Origin: Lachnospiraceae bacterium UBA7093
Lineage (GTDB): Bacteria; Bacillota; Clostridia; Lachnospirales; Lachnospiraceae
DNA length: 64,000 nt
NCBI GenBank assembly: GCA_002492465.1
Contig: DKYT01000030.1
Span: forward strand, 1-64,000
Direction: 5' to 3'
This document shows positions 43,918-51,180 of the stretch, piece by piece; position 1 is the stretch's first letter, and each line of letters begins with the position of its first letter. The notes under the pieces are model-generated. The model ran no database searches. It saw only the letters and a list, made by a program, of their open reading frames with translations, and was not told the origin of the DNA. The position numbers were made by a program, and so were the translations under genes.

Positions 43918-46211
43918 GCTAATGTATTATTTTGACAGCTGGGACAAGATGGACCTAAAAAAAGGTTGTAATGTTTGCATATTTTTTCGGCTTCGTAAAA
44001 AAGCATATACATATCCTCATTCGATGGTTGAATTGCATAAAATAGTTTGCAATTTGGAACTGGTCTAAATATTGATAGCATTGGTTGAATACCTCTTGCA
44101 GCAAGTAATCTTATTGCAGATAATGTATTTTCAATCTTTTCTAAACCAACCATGAGCATAGTTCTAACATTACCATTAGACCCAAGAAAAAAAGTGGCGT
44201 ACTGTAATTTTGTGATATAATCTTCTAATGTAATTTGACCTTTCCCAGGCATATATTTTTTCGCTAGTTCTCTATCAAAGAGTTCAATATTAAATGCAAT
44301 TTCATCCACTCCAGCATCAATATATTTATTAATATAATTAATGTCGTTTGGCGGAAGACACATTAAATAAATTTGCTTACTTGTCTTTGAACGAATATAT
44401 TTTATAACAGGTAAGATTTTATTGTTATCAGTACAAGGATCAGCCGAACCACCACCAATAAGTATATGCCGAAATTGTTCATTTTTTATACAATAATCAA
44501 TGACTTCTTCAATATCTTCTAATCCATAATCTTTACTTAATAATTTATCTCTTTTATTTTCATGACAAAAAATACATCCACTGCCATTCTTTTTAAAATA
44601 ACACGCTGCTTCAGGTTTTATTCTTAGTCTGTCACCGCTAATAAAAGCAATTTGTTTATAGGGAATTCCATTTCGGGTTTTTAAATTTATAAAGCTTTTA
44701 TTAGATTCCAATTCCACCTCACATATTTTTGTTCGATAATAATATAAATAAAATGAGTGCTTTTGAACATTTAATTCATAAGGTGATAAAGAATTTAAAA
44801 ATATATTTACAGGAGCATTCATTCGTAAATTTTTAAATAATAATATATCTATTGAATTAAAAACAGACTCATTATATCCCCCCATTTTCTCCATTTCGAT
44901 ATATGCATTTGAAGATACTCTTATTCCTTGATTTAAGAGCGATATCTTTAGTTTAATCAATATATCTTTTGAATAAACTAGTGGAAGGGCATCTTTCATA
45001 AAATATTGCATAGGAATATTAGGATGTATGTGTAATTTATTATCTTCTAAACATGAAGAAATATGGTGTTTCCACACCACTTCAAAAAGATAAACTTCAT
45101 CTTTATAATCATCGTCTTTATACCCATTATATTGAATATTGTATGTTTCGGAGCTATTCTCTAAAAGCTTAAGTTTATCCATATATTGATAATCTTTATC
45201 TTGTTTTTCTTTTTTATATTTATAAAAACTGAATGGAATAGATATATTTTCTAATGAATCAATGTCTGAAAATATTTCATTATTAAATGCTTTTAATTGG
45301 AGTTCTTGCATGCTTGGAAGACTTGCTTCTGCTAAAGCCATATTTATTAAAAATGTTGATGCTTGAAATCGTGGATTAATTTCAACAAAATATACTTCGT
45401 TTTCATAGACGATAAAATCAATTCCACAAATTCCTCTATATCCGACTTTACTTAATTTTTCTCCTATTATCTTCGAATAAGTGGATATTTTATTTTTATA
45501 TTCTTGATTGATATACGTGAAACCTTTAAAGTCTGCCCCAGTATATAATAATTTATTATCATATTCTTGTACCAATTGTATAGATGCAGGAAATACAATA
45601 GTTTTTTCTTTAGTTACTAATATATGAACATTTAGCGAAAATGATGGCATAGCATAGATTGATGCTAAATACAAATTATTTTTCCTAAACTGCTTTTTTA
45701 ATTCCGCATAATTTCTCTGATCAAGAATATATGTACCTAAACCACCAGAAGAATTAGCTTCTTGAATTATAAAAGATTTGTGTTCTGGAAAATTATTACA
45801 CAATTTCTGATAATCACAATCTTCCCCTGAAAATAAAGTAAAGTTTATAATAGGCATATAATTTGAAAACCAAAGTCTTGTATTTATTTTATTATTTAAT
45901 AAATTTAACAAAATTTTATCGTTTAGGCAGATAAAGTTACTTTCAAATTCAGGATTTGTTTTTAATAAACTATACGCTAACGTAGAACTATAAAACATTA
46001 CATGATAGTTCTCTTTGGTTAATAAATTCTTTAAAGTATTACAAATAAATTCTTTTTTTCTATTATTATCTATTTCTCTTGATGAATAAAGATTACTATA
46101 GGATATATTCTTTTCTTTTCCGCTGCCCCATGAAGTGATCGAATAATCAAAAATATTTTCCACCTTATAAAGTTCATTTTCCTTGTGTCCTATCCATATG
46201 TATTTTCCCAT
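43896..46211 (-). CDS. ATP-grasp / radical SAM fusion protein
   Basis: 771-aa cassette protein. N-terminal ATP-grasp ligase fold to ~310: Gly loop SSGGLGTY (154-161), metal/nucleotide residues D265 (CGIDFIVY) and E277/N279 (YFVEINPRF). A central ~210-residue part is unrecognised. From ~525 a radical SAM domain: cysteines C537, C546, C549 (C-x8-C-x2-C rather than the canonical C-x3-C-x2-C), glycine motif LIGGGSADP (584-592), and a C-terminal GPSCPSCQNNTL with C756 and C759 that could bind a second cluster. Likely joins an ATP-dependent ligation to a radical modification; the substrate is unknown. Last of three minus-strand genes. Confidence 0.8.
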   Translation of the reverse strand: MGKYIWIGHKENELYKVENIFDYSITSWGSGKEKNISYSNLYSSREIDNNRKKEFICNTLKNLLTKENYHVMFYSSTLAYSLLKTNPEFESNFICLNDKILLNLLNNKINTRLWFSNYMPIINFTLFSGEDCDYQKLCNNFPEHKSFIIQEANSSGGLGTYILDQRNYAELKKQFRKNNLYLASIYAMPSFSLNVHILVTKEKTIVFPASIQLVQEYDNKLLYTGADFKGFTYINQEYKNKISTYSKIIGEKLSKVGYRGICGIDFIVYENEVYFVEINPRFQASTFLINMALAEASLPSMQELQLKAFNNEIFSDIDSLENISIPFSFYKYKKEKQDKDYQYMDKLKLLENSSETYNIQYNGYKDDDYKDEVYLFEVVWKHHISSCLEDNKLHIHPNIPMQYFMKDALPLVYSKDILIKLKISLLNQGIRVSSNAYIEMEKMGGYNESVFNSIDILLFKNLRMNAPVNIFLNSLSPYELNVQKHSFYLYYYRTKICEVELESNKSFINLKTRNGIPYKQIAFISGDRLRIKPEAACYFKKNGSGCIFCHENKRDKLLSKDYGLEDIEEVIDYCIKNEQFRHILIGGGSADPCTDNNKILPVIKYIRSKTSKQIYLMCLPPNDINYINKYIDAGVDEIAFNIELFDRELAKKYMPGKGQITLEDYITKLQYATFFLGSNGNVRTMLMVGLEKIENTLSAIRLLAARGIQPMLSIFRPVPNCKLFYAIQPSNEDMYMLFYEAEKICKHYNLFLGPSCPSCQNNTLAITLKQD

Positions 46212-46258
46212 CTTATAATGCTTTCCTCCGTTGAAATTGTAATAAATCTATCAGTTAA

Positions 46259-47428
46259 TTATAGTTTTTCCATTTCTTTAAATTTGTAATATCTATCCAT
46301 ATCTTCCGTTTGATCCAAATTTTCTAATAAAGTCATTGTAAAACCAGAACCCGGCAAACACCAATTTTGATTGCGAAACGTCATATTGTGAGGGCCATTT
46401 GTTATTTCGGATAATTTCAAATCTAATTGTGATGTCACTTGTTTATATGGAAAAAAGGAAATACCATATATTTTATATTTATTTTCAAAATCATTTTCTA
46501 ACCAAAAGTCAGCTTGAAAATTTTTTACAGGTTTGGGTAAAGAATGAACAAGAACTCCATTTCTAACATATTTTAAATAGCTTCTGGAAAACTCTATATA
46601 ATAGTCATTAGGTTGTAAATCATAAAAGCTGACTTTAGAATTTAAACAATATACATTATGATGCTGCTGCTTTGATTTTATATCTATCAGTTTAATATTA
46701 GCATTTATTTCTTCAGTTAAATCATAATATATTCTTTTCCTATCGGTACTGCTAATTATCAATTTATCAAAATTCAAACTATCACACGTAATCATTGATG
46801 GGTATGTAGCATGAAAATCAAATGATTTATTTGTACTATTATGAACAATATAGCTTGTTGAAATAGCAAAAAGCACCTTATCTTGATCTACTATTTTTAA
46901 TCTTAAATTTATATCGTAGTCTTCATAATATTCTCCTATAGCCAAATCTTCTATTAACTTAGGCATCAAACAAAGATTATAGCCTGAAATATCTTCCTTT
47001 TGCATATGTAGATTGATATTTTTTTCTAACCTTTTCTTGTATGCTAGATTAAAAATTATAGAATCTAAATGTTCGGTCAGTTCAAATGTCTGCATCTTAG
47101 AATAATCTTGTTCATTTCCTGCTAAAAACATAGATTTAAAACTCAAAGCAGTTTGATCAACAATACTTTGAGTATATTTTTTTAATGTTGTAATTTCAAT
47201 AATCAAACTAACAAGAGCAATTACAATTACATTTATAATAATAGTTGAAATACCTTGAACAAATACAACAGAGAATGTAAAAGTTTGTTCCGCTTTTACT
47301 GCCTGATAATATTCAGTTAATATATAAACTGCCATTGCAATAATAATTAGTATGAATACACCCCAGCCTACTCGAATTTTAAAATATATTTTATTGTCAT
47401 CCTTATTTTTCATTAAAATTATCTCCAT
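46259..47428 (-). CDS. Two-TM membrane protein of the cassette
   Basis: 389-aa protein of unknown family. Two N-terminal transmembrane helices (~20-41, GVFILIIIAMAVYILTEYY, and ~52-80, ISTIIINVIVIALVSLIIEI) are followed by a ~300-residue soluble domain that looks beta-rich in its second half (YYDLTEEINANIKLID, NWCLPGSGFTMTL). It begins 4 bp after the GNAT gene stop, so the two are surely co-transcribed, and 47 bp separate it from the fusion enzyme. A membrane effector or transporter-like role is possible; no catalytic motif is seen. Confidence 0.7.
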   Translation of the reverse strand: MEIILMKNKDDNKIYFKIRVGWGVFILIIIAMAVYILTEYYQAVKAEQTFTFSVVFVQGISTIIINVIVIALVSLIIEITTLKKYTQSIVDQTALSFKSMFLAGNEQDYSKMQTFELTEHLDSIIFNLAYKKRLEKNINLHMQKEDISGYNLCLMPKLIEDLAIGEYYEDYDINLRLKIVDQDKVLFAISTSYIVHNSTNKSFDFHATYPSMITCDSLNFDKLIISSTDRKRIYYDLTEEINANIKLIDIKSKQQHHNVYCLNSKVSFYDLQPNDYYIEFSRSYLKYVRNGVLVHSLPKPVKNFQADFWLENDFENKYKIYGISFFPYKQVTSQLDLKLSEITNGPHNMTFRNQNWCLPGSGFTMTLLENLDQTEDMDRYYKFKEMEKL

Positions 47429-47432
47429 TTAC

Positions 47433-47930
47433 TTAATTGGTTTTCTCTATTTTGTATGTATAAAATAATGATATTTCACTTTCTAAAGGATTAATCTGTT
47501 CAAATATTTTATTAAATCCATGACTTTCATATAGTGCTCTTTGCTTTTTTTTACTTTTTAGGCAACATAGACATAACCAATTATTTTGATTCTTTGCGGC
47601 ATAGGTTATTGCATAATTTAGAAGTTCTGACGAATATCCTAATTTTGTGTAAATTCGTTTTACTGTTAACTTGTACAAGTAAATGGCTCCCTCTAACTGT
47701 AGTTTATCCCAACAATAATTTATATCTTTTTTAGAAAGTATCATAAATCCAACAGCTTTGTTGTCGGAGTTAAAACATAAGAAAAACTCCTTTAACTCAA
47801 ATTTTGAATAAAGGAAGTCCAAATCTTCATAATTCCACTGTTTTATATGATTTTTTTTCATCCAATGCACTGTATCAAAAAATATCTCTTGTATAGCTTC
47901 AATATCTTTCTCTTCTCCATGTCGTACCAT
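47433..47930 (-). CDS. GNAT-family acetyltransferase of the cassette
   Basis: 165-aa GNAT-fold protein. The beta4-alpha3 region YKLTVKRIYTKLGYSSELLNYA corresponds to the acetyl-CoA-binding V-x-x-x-x-R/Q-x-x-G segment, with K-L-G-Y in place of the classical R-G-x-G, and the later ALYESHGFNKIFE is the usual alpha4/beta6 end. First gene of the leftward set, 137 bp inside IR-R. Could acylate a small molecule, peptide or toxin made by the cassette; this is inference. Confidence 0.75.
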   Translation of the reverse strand: MVRHGEEKDIEAIQEIFFDTVHWMKKNHIKQWNYEDLDFLYSKFELKEFFLCFNSDNKAVGFMILSKKDINYCWDKLQLEGAIYLYKLTVKRIYTKLGYSSELLNYAITYAAKNQNNWLCLCCLKSKKKQRALYESHGFNKIFEQINPLESEISLFYTYKIEKTN

Positions 47931-48010
47931 ACTGCTTGAGCCTAACTTATAAAGATTATATAAATTAATATGTTAGTAGTTTTTATATAATATTTATATT
48001 CCTTTCAAAA

Positions 48011-48038
48011 ATTATCTGTTTCTCGCCTAAACTAGCAA
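48011..48038 (-). promoter_or_regulatory. Possible promoter of the leftward cassette genes
   Basis: On the minus strand TTGCTA (48033-48038), 16 bp, GATAAT (48011-48016). It lies between IR-R and the GNAT gene, inside the cassette, so it would move with the genes on inversion. A 12-base string TTTTGAAAGGAA just downstream also occurs inside the left end as the pentapeptide gene's ribosome-binding site. Confidence 0.4.
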
Positions 48039-48066
48039 ATAACTCATAATGATTAATAAAATCCAA

Positions 48067-48190
48067 ATTATCCGTTGGAGTATCAAATATCTTTTTGATA
48101 CTACTTAATCAACTATCAATAATCGAGTATTATCCTTTAATTTGCTTCGTTCATAATCCAACTTGACGGATAACTTTCAATTATCCATCA
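48067..48190 (-). repeat. Right 124-bp inverted repeat (IR-R)
   Basis: Exact reverse complement of IR-L. It carries the same sites: 48168-48186 (GGATAA-CTTTCAA-TTATCC as read on the plus strand), 48117-48135, palindrome 48079-48102, and TTATCC 48068-48073. The outermost three bases are the recombinase stop codon. At the inner edge the sequence departs from IR-L right after the GGATAAT arm. Confidence 0.95.
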
Positions 48191-49111
48191 CCCAACCCTA
48201 AAATCCTTCCGAGGATGTTTCGTCGCCAATATGTCCCTTTGCTTTGCCATAGTCACATGGGTATAAATTTCCGTAATATTGATAGAACTATGCCCCAGCA
48301 TTTCCTGAATATACCGAATATCCACATCCGCCTCCAACAAGCTTGTGGCAAAGGTATGGCGGAACATATGGGGGGTGATATGCAGTTCTATGGCGGCAAG
48401 AGAGGCATACCTGTTGATCATCCTGCGAACTGATTGGTCGGATAAGGGGCTGCCGGACTGAGTGGCGAAGAAATGCATACAGTTTTGCATCTGCACTTCA
48501 AAAATATCCTTATATTCCTGCAAAATATGAATAACGTCTTCATTTCCAATCTGTATTCTTCTCTCCTTGGAACCCTTGCCATAAATCAGAATTGTTCCCT
48601 CATACAAATTTACATCGCATATTTTCAAAGAACATAATTCGGAAATCCGCATTCCGGTGGCAAAGAGCAGTTCAATTACAGCAATATCCCTGAGGGTGTT
48701 TTTCTTTTGATAGTCTGTTTTAGCATCTGTAAGTTGCTGATACATAGTCGATAAAAAGGTTTCCACCGTATGGAGGGGAATTGTTTTGGGAAGGATTACG
48801 GGCTCCCGGAAGCGGATTTGAAGCTTATTGAAAGGGTTCCGGTCAATGATTTCCCTGTATTCAAAATAGTGAAAGATCGCCTTCAGAGATGCAATTTTTC
48901 TCTTGACGGTTTTGGGCTTATAGTTTTTGTGAAGCTCTGCAATGAAGTTCTCCAGAAGGGCAGGGGTTATCTGAGAAATATTGTCAAATGGAATCTGCAT
49001 CTGGAATTGTCTCAGATCAATTCGGTACGCCTTTATGGTTTTTTCATCCAGTCTCTTTTGATACTTGCAATATGCTAAGTAATTGTCAATTTGTGTCTGT
49101 AAGTTATTCAT
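48188..49111 (-). CDS. XerC/D-like tyrosine recombinase
   Basis: 307-aa site-specific recombinase. N-terminal SAM-like core-binding domain (~1-95) and C-terminal catalytic domain with the complete active site: R155 (GMRISEL), K179 (YGKGSKERRI), H248 and R251 (HMFRHTFA), H274 (LGHSS) and Y283 (EIYTHV). AAGGAGG precedes its ATG. Its base composition resembles the chromosome rather than the AT-rich cassette. The stop codon lies within IR-R, so the adjoining repeat is the obvious substrate. It is not the housekeeping XerC/D by context, but that cannot be excluded from sequence alone. Confidence 0.9.
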   Translation of the reverse strand: MNNLQTQIDNYLAYCKYQKRLDEKTIKAYRIDLRQFQMQIPFDNISQITPALLENFIAELHKNYKPKTVKRKIASLKAIFHYFEYREIIDRNPFNKLQIRFREPVILPKTIPLHTVETFLSTMYQQLTDAKTDYQKKNTLRDIAVIELLFATGMRISELCSLKICDVNLYEGTILIYGKGSKERRIQIGNEDVIHILQEYKDIFEVQMQNCMHFFATQSGSPLSDQSVRRMINRYASLAAIELHITPHMFRHTFATSLLEADVDIRYIQEMLGHSSINITEIYTHVTMAKQRDILATKHPRKDFRVG

Positions 49112-49255
49112 AAGAAGCCTCCTTGTTTTTAGCAGTTCAATGCTTTTTCTACCAGTTTAGCAAAAAAATCAGCAAGTACGTTTAATTTATGAGCTGATAG
49201 ACCGATATACAATACAGATACATGGATGTGTTTCAAATAGAACAAGGATGTGATA

Positions 49256-49377
49256 ATGTGAAAAATAAGCTTGATAGCTTATTTTTCACATGCAAATTTG
49301 TGCCGGAGCGTCACAAATTTGAATTGCAGAGCCGAATTTGATATTCGGCTCGCGTACCTGCGCAAAAAACGCTCCGG
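49256..49377 (+). ncRNA. Highly structured leader/RNA candidate with possible pseudoknot
   Basis: Three perfect hairpins in a row: 49256-49271/49276-49291 (16 bp, loop TGAT), 49293-49302/49312-49321 (10 bp) and 49329-49337/49343-49351 (9 bp). The whole 9-base loop of the second hairpin (CCGGAGCGT, 49303-49311) is complementary to 49369-49377, ending 3 bases before the GGAGG ribosome-binding site of the next gene. Could be a regulatory leader, an independent RNA or a palindromic DNA element. No known riboswitch class is recognised. Confidence 0.55.
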
Positions 49378-49389
49378 TATGGAGGATGA

Positions 49390-49981
49390 TATGAAAATCG
49401 GAGAAGCGCAAAAAATTTACAGAGAGCAGGTCAGGGAATATCGGGAGCAGCAGACGGCTTTGTCCAGACAGTTGCAGGATATCCGTGCGCGGATTAAGGA
49501 TGCGCCGGAGCAAAAGCAAAAAGAGCAGTTTGAGTCGGAGGCGGTTACCTTGGAACTGACTTTGGATGCCCTTGATGAAAAGCAGACAGAATACCAGGAT
49601 TATCTGGATAAATTATCAGATAAGTATTGTGCATACTGGAACGCTACAGTGGCGGAGCAACAGGCGGATGCCATGGAGGAATACGGAGTTGAGATGGGGA
49701 AGATTCTGGAAGTGGCGCGCCGGATCATGAAGGGCGGAATTGTACCGGCGGCAGATGAAAAGAAATTGATGGAATTCAGCTTTGAAATGTACCAGACGGC
49801 AAAAAATATAGGCGCAATGGTTCGGCGTGAAAAAAAAGAGGAATACGATTCCCTTTGGGGCGATGAGGAGGAAAAGGAGTATGACGATCCTCAGGAGGTG
49901 GCGGAAAATGCACAGGCTTCGCCGGGTGCGCCCGAAGTGGTGAGTGCTGCAGATACAATGGCAGCGGCAGGAGAGTCTTAA
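49390..49981 (+). CDS. Coiled-coil protein of unknown function
   Basis: About 196-aa soluble protein, nearly all helical. ATG 49391 region has GGAGG at 49381-49385; an in-frame reading from 49271 lies in the structured leader and is rejected. Residues ~5-75 (AQKIYREQVREYREQQTALS, ESEAVTLELTLDALDEKQTEY) form a coiled coil; the middle (EEYGVEMGKILEVARRIMKGG) is helical and the last ~45 residues are acidic and Ala/Pro-rich. Not recognised. It lies beside the recombinase but is transcribed away from it. Confidence 0.7.
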
Positions 49982-50023
49982 TAGAACCGGTTACGCTTTG
50001 GGAACAGTCTTATTATAAAACAT

Positions 50024-50071
50024 AAAAACAGGTATGGCAGACAGTTACAACGTTTGCTATACCTGTTTTTT
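50024..50071 (+). terminator. Rho-independent terminator after the coiled-coil gene
   Basis: AAAAACAGGTATGGCA pairs with TGCTATACCTGTTTTT (one G-T pair), ending in a run of T. Confidence 0.85.
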
Positions 50072-50111
50072 GCAAATGTGCCATGAAAAACATGTGAAAA
50101 TAGAGATTGAA

Positions 50112-50141
50112 TTATCAAAGAGTTAATGTTATACTTATAAT
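50112..50141 (+). promoter_or_regulatory. Possible promoter in the 49982-50525 gap
   Basis: TTATCA (50112-50117), 18 bp, TATAAT (50136-50141). It faces the decayed small reading frame and the 98-aa exported protein. Apart from this, the terminator and the remnant, I see nothing else in this 544-base stretch. Confidence 0.45.
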
Positions 50142-50318
50142 GGTATGACAAAACATAGTACATAAGAGATGCTAAGGCTGGCATATTTTTCTCAGCATAA
50201 AACGCTTTGGAATGGTGATATATGGGATTTCTGCCTTTGCCGTAGATAAGGAGGGGAGTCCCATGCAGTAATGTTTATGTATCTATGGATGGTTTATTAT
50301 GCTAAGAAGTTACTGTGA

Positions 50319-50504
50319 AATTTTACAGGGCTATTTGGATTATACGATAACGATTCACATGAATATGGTTTTCCATCCGGTAGTGAAAGTTCTACAGGAT
50401 GGCATGGTACTATTGTCCCGAGCAGGGCGGGAAACTTTTCAATCGCAATATGCAATAATACCAATGAGAAGGTTAACTACAAAGGTACTTATTCCGTCAA
50501 TTAA
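50319..50504 (+). pseudogene. Remnant of a small, probably exported protein
   Basis: An open 61-codon frame without a start codon, beginning after a TGA at 50316-50318 and ending at TAA 50502-50504. It reads like a real small beta-rich domain (TGWHGTIVPSRAGNFSIAI, NNTNEKVNYKGTYSVN). The overlapping frame 50299-50529 has a start but an unconvincing product. I take this as the 3' part of a broken gene upstream of the 98-aa protein; homologues would be needed to prove it. Confidence 0.35.
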
Positions 50505-50525
50505 TTTTTTGATTCTGGTGAAGAA

Positions 50526-50822
50526 ATGAAAAAGAAATATATAATGATAACCTTATTATTAACGATAATTTTCCTTTTAGGCATTACAATCTGGGTGAAA
50601 AGCAGTGCGAAAGGAAATCATCTGCCAGATGAAAAATTCGTAACAACACAAGAACCAAATGCTGTTGAAAAGGTAGACCACAAATATATAGAACAGAATA
50701 GCGCCAACGATGCGGCATCAGATCTTACAGATTTACCGAATGAAACTATCAATGACGATTCTACGTATTCTTTCACGCCAGACAAAGTTGATGATCATAC
50801 ATTTATCAATAATCAACCTTAA
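50526..50822 (+). CDS. Small membrane-anchored/exported protein
   Basis: 98-aa protein with a basic start and one strong hydrophobic helix (IMITLLLTIIFLLGITIWV), then a polar, acidic extracellular part rich in Asp, Asn and Thr. No lipobox. The ribosome-binding site is weak (GGTGAAGAA). Not recognised; it may have formed a pair with the decayed frame directly upstream. Confidence 0.5.
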   Translation: MKKKYIMITLLLTIIFLLGITIWVKSSAKGNHLPDEKFVTTQEPNAVEKVDHKYIEQNSANDAASDLTDLPNETINDDSTYSFTPDKVDDHTFINNQP

Positions 50823-50891
50823 AGAGAAATTATGTAGATCATAGAAAAGAGAATTCATCATTTTTTGAGGAAAATGTCCAGAACAGACGAT

Positions 50892-50938
50892 GGGAGTGTT
50901 GCAAAATAGCTAAATTTTAGTTATTTTGCGATACTCCC
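50892..50938. repeat. 47-bp imperfect palindrome
   Basis: GGGAGT-3-GCAAAATA ... TATTTTGC-3-ACTCCC with an inner TAAA/TTTA. It could be a terminator or the end of a lost element. The surrounding 358-base gap (50823-51180) also holds the glycosyltransferase promoter and an unsupported 53-codon frame at 50945-51106 without a ribosome-binding site. Confidence 0.55.
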
Positions 50939-51115
50939 TTGTTTATGGAGAAAGATCAATATGAAAAAGATAATGGTCTGTATTTTAATGTGTTTTATGA
51001 GAAGTTTTTGACTGCATGTACAGTGCATTCCACTGAAAATGGGAAAAAGATTGTTCAAATTATTCTCCGCCCTTATGACAGGCACCATTGCACATATCCC
51101 CTTTGAGGAAAACGA

Positions 51116-51144
51116 TTGACATATCATTTGAAAGCCATTATATT
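51116..51144 (+). promoter_or_regulatory. Sigma-A-type promoter of the glycosyltransferase-nfo pair
   Basis: Consensus TTGACA (51116-51121), 17 bp, TATATT (51139-51144); transcription would begin about 30 bases before the gene. Confidence 0.85.
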
Positions 51145-51180
51145 AAAAATCAGTTTGAGATTTAGAGGGAGGTAATTTGG

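Larger units (their letters stand above)
42116..48190. mobile_element. Recombinase-associated cassette bounded by 124-bp inverted repeats
   Basis: A 6,075-bp unit: two identical 124-bp inverted repeats around 5,827 bp of AT-rich DNA with four convergent genes. A tyrosine recombinase gene abuts the right repeat from outside. No transposase is present and the bases flanking the repeats (CTGATT and CCCAAC) show no target duplication, so a classical transposon is unlikely. Inverted sites plus a tyrosine recombinase predict inversion of the unit; exchange of cargo at the same sites is an alternative. See the findings for site details. Confidence 0.75.

Noticed and set aside
42116..48190. Classical transposon with terminal inverted repeats
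   Set aside because: No transposase gene, repeats much longer than usual, no target-site duplication in the flanks; a tyrosine recombinase lies outside one end.
50299..50529. 76-codon plus-strand frame
   Set aside because: The alternative frame at 50319-50504 looks more protein-like; this one has no ribosome-binding site.
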